Shown: positions 50,576-62,162, counted from the stretch's first letter. The stretch: 64,000 nt of DNA from Hydractinia symbiolongicarpus (GCF_029227915.1 NC_079875.1:22811001-22875000); one strand, 5' to 3'. The notes: generated from the letters alone by a model not told the origin. Made by a program: numbers and translations.

Positions 50576-51821
50576 TGTAATAATAGTTTTTCAGCCACTT
50601 TAGATACTTCGTGATTCTAGAATCATCCTCGTCCCCAGGCATCTTCTATCTTTTTGAAATCAGGACGGCGGTACGCACATGAACTTCATTAAATTACAAA
50701 TTTCGCGAAAAATGGTACCGGGAAAATTTCTACCTTTAAAGTAGAACACGTTTAATAACATATTTATTTTTTCTTGCATTAAGAACAAACAAGGTCAGTA
50801 TTCTTCATTTGTTTTCACGTTTTTACGCGTCTTATTGTTTCCTTCTGGCTATCACTCAAACAGACCTGATTGCAATCTGTCGTCATCTATTTAAGAGAGA
50901 GGATCAAGATGGCGCAGCAGCTGTTGGTGAACGAAACTAAAAAGCTCAATTTCTCAATGTAAAATGATTTTTGGGTATTTGTTTTCAAGAGAAGTAAATA
51001 CCCTATACAAGAAATATTCAAACAGTTGTGTTTAGACGTCGACATAAGCTACGCAGGGTTATGCAAACTGAAAATAAACAAGTCTGTTCTTTTTGTGCAA
51101 GAAGCCGAGCTGGTTTGATTATATGATAAAGGAAAACAAAGCATTGGTTGGGACAAGGTAGATTTGATAAGAAAATTGAAGTAAGGTTGCTTCATAATAT
51201 CTTTGTAAGTACCTTACGGATTATCTCGTTGAGAGAAATTTTCGCCAACAATCTTTTCCATACTTGGCAAATTCGCATATACAAAAATTTCGGTGATTCA
51301 CAGAATTAAACAAAAGATATAAGTATCAAAAGAATTCTTCGCAGCTGAATTTTAAAAAGTCTGGGGCCAAAAGAGTATTTTAAATACTTTGCCGGATACT
51401 GAATTTTATATTTTCGTTGGAATTATTTTCGCGAAGTTTGTATAATTTCCCGTTATAGGGTTCCCTTCTAATCTTGTGCATCCAATTTTTTAACCTCGTC
51501 GCCGGGGTCTTGTGCTCTGGGAACGAAGTGCCGATTATTCTCAATTTGTTTAAATTTTAACTTTTTAATCAGTCGTATTAATCATGAAGATATTTTGCAT
51601 TGTCTTCTGTTCAAAGATTAATGTAGTCCCCAGGTGTTGTTTGTCAAATATATATTGTCGAATATAATAAACCTCGTCCTGGGAACGAGGTTGTATAAAG
51701 ATAAATATTATATTTAAGACCAATCTGTCTTATGCAACCAAGTACCAATCAACGGATTAAAAATTTCAGATAAATGAAAAACCTTTTAGGCTTGGCTAAT
51801 ATTCTCACGTCATTACCTGTC
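50576..51821. other. Non-coding region with MITE ends
   Basis: CCTCGTCCCC-type ends lie at 50625-50640, at 51493-51530 and near 51627 and 51672-51698. No gene was recognised. Confidence 0.4.
51493..51698. repeat. Eroded copies of the CCTCGTCCCC MITE family
   Basis: 'aacctcgtcgccggggtctt' with 'tgggaacgaag' (51493-51530), 'gtagtccccagg' (51627), and a compact 'aacctcgtcctgggaacgag' with 'gttg' (51672-51698). The last has both arms joined with almost no interior. Confidence 0.55.
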
Positions 51822-51824
51822 TTA

Positions 51825-52546
51825 AGGCCGGTTTCCATACAGCTACATTGTGCGCCCAGTCGTAAAATGCGCCGCGACTTTTATCACATACACCGAACCA
51901 TTTCCATTTAGCGATTTTTGCTCACGTGTTTTTTGCAAAACATGGCTGATGTAAACAGACGATATTTGTTGCTGCAAAATTTGAGAGTAGTCCTAGCAAT
52001 ATTTTTATGGCGTAGAAATAAACAACGTTGTAAAATACGTAAGAAAAACATGTGGATGAGACGACTTTCCATAGAAAGAAGAATCAAAGGACTATACAAC
52101 GTTTTACTTATGAATTTAATGTCGTCAGATCACGAGTAGTCTTTTTAAGTTTGTTTACAATGTTGTTTCTTTGTGCCTCCACAGACTCATTAATGTTATT
52201 TTGTTTTTCATCTACTTCACTTGATCGATATATATTCTGATTCTCTACATTTATTTGGTTTTGACAAAAATTTAACACAGAAACGAGATGTTGCTAGCCA
52301 TATTGAAATGATCTAATCAAAAATTCTTTCGTAATTCATGCAGATTGCTACCTTTTGATTGGCTGTTAAGCTGAAGCGCAAAATGTAGCTCGCAAAAAGT
52401 AGAGCCTGTACAACTTTTTTTAAATCGCCCCAGCGCATGCAAAAGCGCAAGGTCAGCGGCATTATTCTGATAATGCGCATGCGTAGATCAAAAGTCACGG
52501 CGCTTTTACGACTGGGCGCAAAATGCAGTTGTATGGAAACCGGCCT
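51825..52546 (+). mobile_element. Non-autonomous PIF/Harbinger element with TTA target duplication
   Basis: Terminal inverted repeats start 'aggccggtttccatacagct' on the left, and the right end (52490-52546) is the near-perfect inverse ending 'gtatggaaaccggcct'. The similarity continues inward through 'gcgcccagtcgtaaaa' for about 50 bases. The element is flanked by TTA on both sides (51822-51824 and 52547-52549), matching the 3-bp TWA target duplication of PIF/Harbinger. At 722 bp it is too short for a full transposase plus Myb-like protein and has only a short transposase-like frame inside. Confidence 0.88.
51941..52139 (+). pseudogene. Harbinger transposase N-terminal fragment (65 aa)
   Basis: Inside the element at 51825-52546. 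The frame starts MADVNRRYLL, has a very basic centre (RRNKQRCKIRKK) and reaches MWMRRLSIERR...LMSSDHE. This is like the first part of HARBI1-type nucleases, ahead of the catalytic DDE region. The catalytic domain is absent, so this copy cannot transpose on its own. Confidence 0.6.
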
Positions 52547-52549
52547 TTA

Positions 52550-54136
52550 GTGCGCCTGCATTGTACTTATTTTGAGGTGTTTAGCTTATTAACTGAAAAA
52601 CACGGCAAGCCTGCTAGGGATAAACGAAGCCTGTTTACATTTGTCTAAATAATTTAAAACGACACATTTTTAAAAAGTTTCGCAGCACGATATTTTTGTA
52701 CATGCAATAAGTTTCTTTCCAGTTGGTGACTTTGCCGCCCTGTTATCTCATAAAACTAAATTACATTAGTCGAAATTCCTGCTCTCCTTCGCGTTGTTAC
52801 TTTTTTGTTATATCAGATCAAATACAATACATACAATAAATGGAAAAGATCATCAACAAAGGAGCTTAAAAATAACTTTTTATATCATGAAAAATATTTT
52901 CTGACATTCTAAAGAAGGAAAGTGAAAAATTAGGTTTTTAAACAAAATTAAACTCTCTATGTCGAAGATTTGGAGCAAGCACATCTGATCTTATCTTCGT
53001 TCTGACATGAATTTATTTTGATTTACTTTTTGGAATGAGTCGCCCTAGTAAATACTTTGCAAGCCTTAAAAATATTAACTAAATGAGAGTATTATAGAAG
53101 TTGTTAAAAAGGTTTTTAATAATGAAGAATTACAACGGATGATATTACCGGTATTGGTGGATTTGTTCTGCTCTTATTCTCTGTTCATTCTACACCCTGT
53201 ACCTTGTTATTACTTTCGTTTTTATGTGTTAAACGTCTGCACCCAACCACGTCCCCAGGGTCTTGTAGCTCCTGAGCCATTATTACAGAGTGGCAAAAAA
53301 TTTTCGCCGCTATATACTTCATCAACAAGGCAAAATGTCCCGGAAACAAGGTTGGTGTGCACCTAATTGTAATTCTTTTAAGTGTGGTTTAAAGTTAAGC
53401 GAGACCACAAAAGTCTGAAGGAAATGGTCTTACTTAGCAATTTCAGGTTAAAATCGAGTACGTATCCATTAAAAGCGAAAACAATAGTTTTATTTTGTGA
53501 AACCAAACTAGGCTATGATTGTCGGTTTATTAATTATAGCACATTGAGATGAAAATTACTGAGAGTGTTTATAGGGCAACCCTGCTTATGCAAATACTTC
53601 TTTTGTTTTGCTGGATAGACCCTTCTTCCACCGATAGCCATTAGAGGTCGCAAATTAGAAAACAATCTTTTTATGCATGGATAGAATTAAAAAAAACCCT
53701 TTTAAACAACAGAAGTTTTTTAAGTAGAGATATTTTCTAGGGCTTCGCTATTATTTTTTGTAAACTTTCCTGTAATAATTAAATATGCAGTGGAGACCTG
53801 AAATACTTACTAGGAAGTTGATAGAAACATTGTCATGAAAAAGGAGAACAACAGAAGGTTTCCTGCTCTATCAACCGGACCAAAAAAGAAGAGCAAGAAG
53901 GTATTTTGACAGTTTGGCAGCGGATCTTAATTACCGAGTTGTAAGTTTCTTCGCAAATATGATTTTATAAGATATGAGGAGAAAACCTCTGTGATTAAAT
54001 ACATCCCTAGTGCTTATAAAAGAAAAGTGTATAATTTTCCTTTACCCGTAATCCATTAAAATCTGCCACGTCATGCTGAAATCAAATACACTAAAATCAA
54101 AATGTAGCTATTATAGAATGATATGATCTTTTTAAT
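52550..54136. other. Non-coding region with one MITE
   Basis: No gene was recognised. It contains the diverged palindromic element at 53244-53354. Confidence 0.4.
53244..53354. mobile_element. Diverged palindromic MITE, CCTCGTCCCC family, subtype 2
   Basis: The left end is 'caaccacgtccccagggtct' and the right end 'tgtcccggaaacaaggttgg'. The interior ('ttgtagctcctgagccatta', 'catcaacaaggcaaaatg') matches the elements at 58190-58276 and 58580-58659 closely. These three form one subfamily. Confidence 0.75.
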
Positions 54137-54380
54137 GCGGAGATGCTGTAGTGGTAGCGCATTTGGCTTGTAATCACAAGGTTTCAGGTTCGAGTCCCCC
54201 TCCTGCGTACTTTAAATGTACTGTTGTCAGCCCATTTGGTGCTGTCTATTGACAGGTCTTGTGTGGCAGGCAAGCAAATTAGAGCAATGCTATAGTATCC
54301 TGGCGGTAATGTAACATAAATACAGTCGGAAAGGAGGAAAAGCCGGCTATTAGGATGGTATCCCCAAGGACTTTAAAACT
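54137..54380 (+). repeat. tRNA-derived SINE, copy 1
   Basis: A tRNA-like head with an A box (tgctgtagtgg) and a perfect B box (ggttcgagtcc) and complementary acceptor-like ends (gcggag / ctcctgcg), followed by a ~170-bp unique body. It ends in 'ggactttaaaact', which is also the end of the SINE at 61908-62162. The imperfect anticodon stem and long body argue against a functional tRNA. Confidence 0.8.
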
Positions 54381-54595
54381 TCCCGTTACTTTCTTCCTCA
54401 CTTGTCAATTTTCTTTCTAAAAACTAACCACTTCTCACTTAATCCCCTGAAATTTCACAAGACATAAGTTTGTTCTTAAAATAACCAACCCTTTTGCTAG
54501 AACACCCAAAGTTTTATCGCCAAAATTCGACTGAAGCGATTGAAGAATAATTTTCTTACACAATAAAAGACCTAGTTTGTCGTTTAGGTGCAAAA

Positions 54596-56664
54596 ATGAG
54601 AAAAAAATCACGAAGTAGGAAAACAAGTCAGCAAGGGAATTCAAGTTCCGAAGAAAAAGAATTATTGTTGAAAGAAGACAAGGATGTCGAAGTCAATAGC
54701 AAAAAAGTTGTTTTGAGACGAATGGAGAGCAAAATATCAACTGCAGCACCACTCGCTAGTGAAACAGAATTTGAAGATGTGCCTGTATTGACGATATGTC
54801 CCTTCTGTCAGCAGAAAGTCGTGACAAAAACCCACTTTGATAAAAAGAAAACGATCTGGTAAATACGTCTTTTTTTTAGCAGAGAAAAGATATACATTGG
54901 AACATCCTTAAAACGGACATCTTTTGAATGACGATAATTTTCTCAGGGAAGAATTAAATCACGATAACACTTTTACCACAAAATCTTTACCTAAGGAGGG
55001 AGTACTTCTCTATAACGTGCTAAAGGTCGCAATTTATATTACCCTTTGTGACGTCTTTAAGGCGGTGATACACGATTTAATTAATATAATTCGATTTGTC
55101 AAATTTGAGTCGTGTATCAACGCCTTTCTATCGGACACGCCTAAAAATAGGACATATATTGTGACAAGTTTGTCGATATTTTTACTAATTTTTGATATTC
55201 TACCGAATGTTGAATTTGTATTCGCTAATATTTTAAAACTTTTGTGAAAGTTTTGCTTTTTTATGTAAAAAAACATCTTTAGGTTCTTTTTGACACACTA
55301 CTGTTGACTTCACTATAGTTTAACACCTCGGAGCAGGTTTTTTAAGCATTATAAACCAAATTTAGAAGAACCCCTATGAGGCGGTCACCTCTCTAAAGTG
55401 ACAGTTTTTAAGGAGATAATGGTGTCCGCTATATAAAGGTTTCAGGTTTTCGCCGTATACTCATTTTAAACATTTAGTTCAGATCAACCTTTGACCCCTG
55501 TTTAAAAAATAAATGTCTGCTTTAGAAAGATTCCACTGTAGTATTAATTGAGTTAATTAACTTATCTCGAATAACTTACTTACTTACTTACTAACGAATT
55601 TTAACAAAATGTTTTTAGTTCATATTTGAAACCTTTGAATAACTTCTAACAGAACGCCAGAGAATTTCACAGCTTTTACGAAAATACAACCAAAGTAAAT
55701 ATAACGAAGGGGCTTTTTTGCTGCTTTTGGTACGGTGGTATCTCTCAAACCTATCTGGTTACTTTCTTGGTTACTTTTTCAGCAGGAATTTTATATAAAA
55801 ACATCAAAAGAACAAGTTCATAGAATTTAATAAGAAATTCAAGGGGTTTCAGATTAAAAATTTGATGTAAGCTATTTCTGGTACATAATGCAACTGTTAG
55901 CTGCAAGGACTTATAGTGAAGATTTCATGCTATGATGTAACTGCCGTGGTTTTTACAACGGCTGCCTATGGATAATTTTGAAACAAAAAGGTAGCTACAT
56001 CACTCGTTATTGCACAACCTAGTCTCATTTTTTGTGCCTTTTTTGACACTGGAGGCCGGCTGTTAAGTAAGCACTAGCGACTTTGACATCAGGAAACAAA
56101 CTTGGCGGACGAGGATGGTTAGTGCAACGAAAACTCTTACTAATTTCAGCATATTGGTTATTTTGATATTTTAGTTTTTGTTGCTGTGTTTGTCACCCAA
56201 CACTAACTTACATCTTCAAAGACGTCATTCACTCGTGTCCGAAATGTAACAACGATGTAGCCCGATATAATCGGTTTCTCTTTTGTTTTCGTCGAAAAAA
56301 AACTCCTAAAGCGGCTAAAAGTAAAGACAGTTCGAATCCGTTAAATCTAGCTGAATTGCGCAGGGAAGAATCAAATTCTGCTTCGTCAAACGGTCACTCT
56401 GCAAGTCAATACGTCACAACAGACTTCGACTGTCTCAATTGTGACGTCATACTGAAAAGTGGAGGAACCGAAAAAGAAGAATCCGGAAGCAGTCAAAAGG
56501 AGCTAAAGCAAGTTATGTCGCATGAGAATGCTGTATCACAAAATAAACGTACGGAGGATGAGAAAACAGAAGTTATGGCGTCACCCTTAATGAACATTGG
56601 CCATGGTTTGACGCAACATAATGCAAAGAAGAAACAAAGAAATAAAAAAAGTTTTAAAAAATAA
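54596..56664 (+). CDS. LITAF-domain membrane-associated zinc-ribbon protein
   Basis: The first exon runs from ATG 54596 to 54858 (donor ..ATCTG|GTAAAT). It encodes a basic/acidic tail and then VLTICPFCQQKV, the first CxxC knuckle of a LITAF domain. The last exon runs from about 56177 (acceptor GATATTTTAG) to TAA 56662. It encodes a Cys-rich membrane-associated stretch (FCCCVC), then IHSCPKCNNDVARY, the second HxCPxC knuckle, then a long Ser/Lys-rich tail. LITAF-like proteins sit on the cytosolic face of endosomal or lysosomal membranes. The two halves of the zinc ribbon bind one zinc around an in-plane membrane segment. Joining the two exons directly keeps the frame but leaves the inter-knuckle stretch about 11 residues shorter than in known LITAF proteins, so a ~33-nt exon is probably missed. 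An AATAAA overlaps the stop. Confidence 0.8.
56017..56118. mobile_element. Diverged palindromic MITE in the LITAF-gene intron
   Basis: 'caacctagtctcattttttg' on the left and 'cttggcggacgaggatgg' on the right, with an interior 'agcactagcgactttgacat' and 'caggaaacaaac' that parallels the element at 58412-58510. It ends about 60 bases before the last exon of the LITAF gene. Confidence 0.6.
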
Positions 56665-58189
56665 ATAAAGAGCGATTAAAAACTCATATACAGTCAGGAG
56701 TGAAATATATTACAGTTACCACATATCGAGCGGTAACTGTACTTATTTTCTTCGTGTAAAACATTGCATAGCAAATAATAAATTTCCATGCGTTTAATTT
56801 TTGGTGCAATCTGCAAGGGACTAATCACCAAATACTGGTTCTAACCCTATCAAAGACGGGCCCTTTAGAGGCTCCTCCATTCGGCAGCCTCTTTATATCT
56901 CTCTATATATAACGCAAAGGGCTGCAATGAAATTTTCTCCATGCACACAACCCCAATATGATAAATAAAATTTGACAAAAAAATGTTTTAGTGACGTCAT
57001 TTTATGATCATGGGGTTTTTTCAACTAATGTTTTCTAACATTTTCCAGGTCGTTCGAGGACAAAAAAATGAAAAAAGCATGTTTGAACAACTCTTTTCAC
57101 ATTCCACAACAGACTAATTTTTACCATTTCAGTTTTTCTTAAATCGTGGTTTGAGAAAAAAAGAAGTCCTAAAATTACTCTGTGACGTCAATATTTACAG
57201 AAGAATGTCGATCGTTCCATAAAAATGCTTTCAAGTACGAAACACAATTGTTACGGAAAATTCTTTAAAACGTAGAAAATTGCTTATTCAAAAAAATAAT
57301 CTATAGATCCTAATGTGCATTATTCTATATATTTCTTCCCACAATAAGTTCTCCGCAAGTGGATTATGTTCAAGAATACCCTGTTTTGTTTCAAGCTTTC
57401 ATGCAAGGTAAATATCTCCAAATGTTTTCGCAAATTCACTTTTTTTAACTCAATTGTTCTAATATTCTAGTACTACAGAGATACGCATTATTTTATCACT
57501 GATCAACAAAGTCCGATGTGGTGTTTATGTACGCTGTTCTTAAGCACTTTAGGCACTTTAATCAAATCCAAAATGTAGAATGTAGATGTGGGTCCTGGTT
57601 TTAAACATGACTTTTCCTATTCGGTCCGGGGTGTTTCGAACATATTAAGATTAAGGGGAAGGGGGGCGCCCCTCTGCAACTTTTGTTACGCTTCATGGTG
57701 AAATATATTTCATGAAAGGAAAAAAAATGGCAGTAATAAATTTTTGCCTATGTCAAGAATTCTTGTGACGTCATCAAAAGCTTGAAATTTGCCGAAATAA
57801 CCAGTTTGAAAAAACCAGTCATTACTTTTGCTCTAGAACGAACTTTAACATCCTGTTTGATGTTTTTGAAAGCCAAATTAAAGTTATTTAATTTAACATA
57901 TTTCCGATTACTGCATAGATCATCGCAGGAAATCATAAAATTTACTCAAAGTTAATTTACGCGAATGCATATAACAACTTAATAAAAAGAATTTAATTAA
58001 CGCGATTTAGCTCAACTGACTCAACAAAAAGATACCGCAAATCAGGAAATCAGTTTGTCTTTATTTTGAAGCTGATTTTATTGACAACCAGTTTCTCTTG
58101 TTTTCCAAAAGGTTTACAATAATGGCTGCAAAGCAATCTGCCTTAATCACTTTTTTCGTCAAACAGAAGGAGAACAAAGTATGGATATT
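56665..58189. other. Non-coding region with three TGACGTCA octamers
   Basis: No exon was recognised downstream of the LITAF gene. Palindromic TGACGTCA octamers in a gtgacgtca context occur at 56992, 57183 and 57766. Confidence 0.4.
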
Positions 58190-58276
58190 CAACCTCATTC
58201 CCAAAGTCTTGTGGCCCCTGAGCCTTTATTACGTTGAAATTCAATAAAAAGGCATAATGCCCGGGCAACGAGGTTG
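58190..58276. mobile_element. Palindromic MITE, subtype 2
   Basis: The left end is 'caacctcattcccaaagtct' and the right end 'gcccgggcaacgaggttg'. The interior 'tgtggcccctgagcctttat' is shared with the copy at 58580-58659. Confidence 0.7.
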
Positions 58277-58411
58277 CTTTGTATTGCATTTGCTAGAAAA
58301 ATATAATTTTATACTATAATTACAGGTTATAAATTAATTATTAACTTTTGTAACGTCATGGATATTTAGTTACACTTTAATAGGGGAATCAAAAACATAC
58401 ACTCCATAGTA

Positions 58412-58510
58412 CAACCTCGTCCACAGAGTTTTTTGACTTTTTAACATCGGAGCCGTCAAGTAGCGCTAGCGGCTTTAACATCAGGCAAAAAACCCTGGGG
58501 ACAAAGATGT
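58412..58510. mobile_element. Palindromic MITE, subtype 1
   Basis: The left end is 'caacctcgtccacagagttt' and the right end 'aaaccctggggacaaagatg'. The interior 'agccgtcaagtagcgctagc' and 'ggctttaacatcagg' is shared with the elements at 40797-40893 and 56017-56118. Confidence 0.75.
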
Positions 58511-58579
58511 CCATAATAAACACGGACGAGTTTGACGAGTTTCTATTTGCAAACTTCTGTTTTAATCACACTTGTCACT

Positions 58580-58659
58580 CAACCTCGTCCCCAGGGTCTT
58601 GTGGCCCCTAACCCGTATTACTTTATCAACAAGGCAAAATGCCCTGGAAACGAGGTTGG
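58580..58659. mobile_element. Palindromic MITE, subtype 2 (best-preserved)
   Basis: The left end is 'caacctcgtccccagggtct' and the right end 'gccctggaaacgaggttgg'. It is about 80 bp with no coding capacity. The two ends are close inverted matches. Confidence 0.85.
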
Positions 58660-59399
58660 CTTGTCATTGTACAAAACTCACATGACTTTTGAACAAGAAA
58701 GATCTCGAAACAGTGTTTACTCGCTTCAGGTTGGCTGTTGTTTCGCAATTGTTTTGTTGTTTTTTTTTTGAAGTTTTTGAAGTTTTATGATGTTGCTGAT
58801 AAAAAGATCATTCTTGACAAATATAGATATTGCGTCGAAAAAGCGTAAAAAGAATTGAAAGCTTCAACGAGTGAACACATCTAAAGTTTCTTCAGTGACG
58901 TTTTACTTATTGTACGATTAGCAAGTAGACGAACCCCATTTGCAAATCCAACCCTGTATAGAGAAACACATAATTTTCCAAAAATATATAGAATGAAGTT
59001 GGCTTGGCTTGGTGGGGGTGTAATTTCGAAATAAATAAATCAAACATTATGTTTCAAATGTATACCAACCTCGTGCACAGATCTTATTAGAATTCTTCTT
59101 TCACTCCAACCTCGTTGGAAGTTAAAAGTTAAACAATAAGCCCTAGGGGCTCTAAGAATTTCCGCTTGCTACTAAAATATTTGATGACAACCCGCTAATT
59201 CGTTGTGTTATCGTCCCAAACATTCGAAGAGGTTTGGTGCATGAAGCTCTGAAGATAAAGCACACAAGATATCTTACAACAAACGCAAACAAAAAGAAAC
59301 GTGTCATAATATACTCACATTTTAAAAGAAATTGCTAACAAAAAATACAGCCTATCATTCATGGTTGAAAGTCTTGCGATTGAAACGTTTATGGTCTTA
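58660..59399. other. Non-coding region
   Basis: Only a pair of CAACCTCGT-type ends (about 59068-59120) was recognised, probably another eroded MITE. Confidence 0.35.
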
Positions 59400-59790
59400 A
59401 ACGGCATTTAATTGACAAAAAATCAAAATTTTGATGTCACCATTATGTTCAGCATACTTTTTTTGTTAACTTTGCCAATTTTTGTTGAAAATGAAGTAGT
59501 TTTAATTTTTGGACAAATTTTGGCCTAAAATGACATTTAGGTGACAAAAATCAAAATTTTGATGTCACCATTATGTTTAGCATACTTTATTTGTTAACTG
59601 TGCCAAATTTTGTTGAAAATAAAGTAGTTTTAATTTTTGAACCAATTTTAGCCTAAAATGACATTTAGGTGACAAAAATTCAAATTATAATGTCACCATT
59701 ATGTTCAGCATACTTTTCTTGTTAACTGTGCGTGTGCCAAATTTTGTCGAAAACAAATACCATTTTTGGCCTGAAACGCCATTTAGATGA
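59400..59790. repeat. Tandem repeat of ~122 bp, just over three copies
   Basis: Three successive copies contain 'gatgtcaccattatgttcag', 'catacttt...ttgttaact' and 'aagtagttttaatttttg', starting near 59401, 59530 and 59653. A fourth is truncated near 59768. The copies differ by scattered substitutions, so the array is not very recent. Confidence 0.9.
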
Positions 59791-61907
59791 CTTCCCAGTA
59801 CTGAGGGATTTTGGGTACGAAGTTTAAATCTGTGACGTTGCAATTGACCATTTGGGACAGGGTTAGTTAGTTAGTCAGTTAGGAGTTGGAAACTAACACT
59901 ATCCTCCTCTCAGAGGAACGTGAAATACTAGGGTCGATTTTTTCTCAAAAAATGCCCCAAAAGAAAAAAACGACGGTTTTAAAGAATTTCCTACGCCTTC
60001 GGGCGCGGAAATTCAATAATTGTCTGTTTTACCTCCCCAACACGTGGAAAGTATAAAGAATTGGTGTAAACACTCTTTTGTAACTTTATTTTTGCCCTCC
60101 TTGCCACCCTTGTCTCAAGTTTTTGTGCCTAAAAGAGAAGACGGCGAAGAGGCTTTTTGTTAAATAAATCTGAAATTAATCAAATCAAAAAAAAGTTTCA
60201 AGACTGGGAGTTTGAGTTAATCAACAAAAAAAAACCTAGGCGCAGGTTGAATTTTGTGGGATTTGAAGTCTTGTGTTTTCAGCTTTTTATTTCGCGCGCG
60301 AAATAAAAAGGAGGCCCTGGGGAAACGAGGTAATTGTTATTATTTAATTATTGCAATCTTCAATCGATAGAATTGAATGGGAGTGTAATAAAAAATTCCC
60401 CTATAGACTACCTTCTACTTTTAAGAAATTTATTTTTACTATTAAATAGAAAATTTGTCTTTCTTCGTGTTACGCCACGCCCCCTTTTTAACGAATATCG
60501 CCTTGCCATTTTTTAACCTCCCGTGTCAAAAAACTGTGTATTGCATTGCACTGTTCTGCAAAGTAGTTAAAAACTAATGCGATGGAGAGTTTATTTTGGT
60601 TTTCAGGCTACGTTTATCATGTTTTCAAAGATTTCTTGCTGCCTAACCCAGTTTGCACGTTGTCAGGTATAAAAGACCATTTTTTAAAAAAAATGCTGTT
60701 TATTTAGACATCGCTATGGAGAGGTACTCTACTAGTTAAAAATAGCTGACGCCTGCCTAGCAGTTGACTTTTCATCTTCAAACATTTTGTATTGTGTTAT
60801 TTATAGTTACTTTTGATTGTTATGATTGTATTTCAGTAGCTAATCTATATAGGCAACTCTTAGTATAACTCACTCGTGGCTTAACTAAGCACTAGGCGAC
60901 TAAGAACTAACTGTTGCAATTCTGCTGGAATCATTGTAAACTCCACAACAGCTTTAACAAGAATAAAATCTGTGTTCTTTATAGAAATGAGTGACCAAAT
61001 ATTGTTGTATTTGAACCGCACTTTGAGAGCTTCAGCATAACGTCCCTTGTGACTGGCTCTTGCTTCTAATAATGAAACTTAGCATGAAAAATAATAAAAA
61101 TGGTGGATAATGCATCACCTATAATTAAGGGACCCACATAACCTAATTAGATTTTTGGTATTGCATTAAATCAATCACTCTCAATGCTATAGGAGATTGA
61201 AAAGCCTTTTTTTAAATCATGTTGACATAGACTATCCATCAGTGCTTCAAATAACAGTCGGACACAGACTGTCGAAATTTGACAATTGACTGTCAGCATA
61301 CAAAAACAAACAGTTAAATTGACCAGCAATTAAATGTGCCTTCCACAAGCCAAAAGATGCTCCAGAAGTTTGTGAAAAGCGGCAATTTTTAAAATATAAT
61401 TTTTATCGCCAGTGGTTAAATTTAGCTTTTTTTTTCCTTTTTAAAAGTGTTTTTTATAAAGTGATTGTACTTTTTATTACAGATTCCTGGTAAAAGCAAA
61501 CTTTAAAAAAGCCATAAAGTTATGGGGGAAGCTAAAATTATCCACTGTAATTACATATATGCAATACAGTATATTAAGAATCTGCAATTCTTTCTCAAGA
61601 GTACATGGGAAACCTTTACTGAGGGAGCAAATTGCCTAGTTAGTTTTCAGTATGTTGCTCAGGTGACCATATCCAATTGGGTGTTTACCAGTTGCAAATT
61701 CTAAAGTTCTGTAATGAGCGCACACCCTGACAAAAAAGGAGGGTCCACATAAAATAAAAGGCTATTTACCTTAACAGATTTTAGGGTATTAAAGATTAAA
61801 TAATAACTGGATATTTTTCTCTTAACTATCTTATTTTACTGGTATTACTTGCAGTTTGTTTTTTGTATATTTTGCCTGAATGTATAGGTGTACACATGTC
61901 AATTATT
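59791..61907. other. Non-coding region
   Basis: One solo MITE arm ('ccctggggaaacgaggtaat', about 60315) and a short hairpin 'cctacgccttcgggcgcgg' (about 59990). No exon was recognised. Confidence 0.4.
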
Positions 61908-62162
61908 GCGCCGTAGTTTAGTGGTTATAACTCTTGCACTTTGTGCAGGAAACCAGGGTTCGATTCCCCTTGGCAGTGATTCAATATGGGCAAGTGAATG
62001 ATACCATAGCCCTGGGTTAACCCCAGCCATGTGATGAAAATTGGGGAGATGGTACACTGTGTGGGATGTTAAATGTGTCACAAAGTTGTCTGGTAGAGCG
62101 CGGACACTAATTGGGTCTGCGTAGCTCAAAATTAGCATTAAATACTCTAGGACTTTAAAACT
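61908..62162 (+). repeat. tRNA-derived SINE, copy 2
   Basis: The head has an A box (tagtttagtggtta) and a perfect B box (ggttcgattcc). The body includes 'ccctgggttaaccccagcca', a self-complementary block. It ends in 'ggactttaaaact', identical to the end of the SINE at 54137-54380, although heads and bodies differ. The minus-strand open frame across it is spurious. Confidence 0.8.

Noticed and set aside
54137-54210. Functional tRNA gene
   Set aside because: A and B boxes are good, but the anticodon stem pairs poorly and the sequence continues into a body whose end is shared with another SINE.
61908-61978. Functional tRNA gene
   Set aside because: The anticodon arm does not form a standard 5-bp stem with a 7-base loop, and a SINE body follows.
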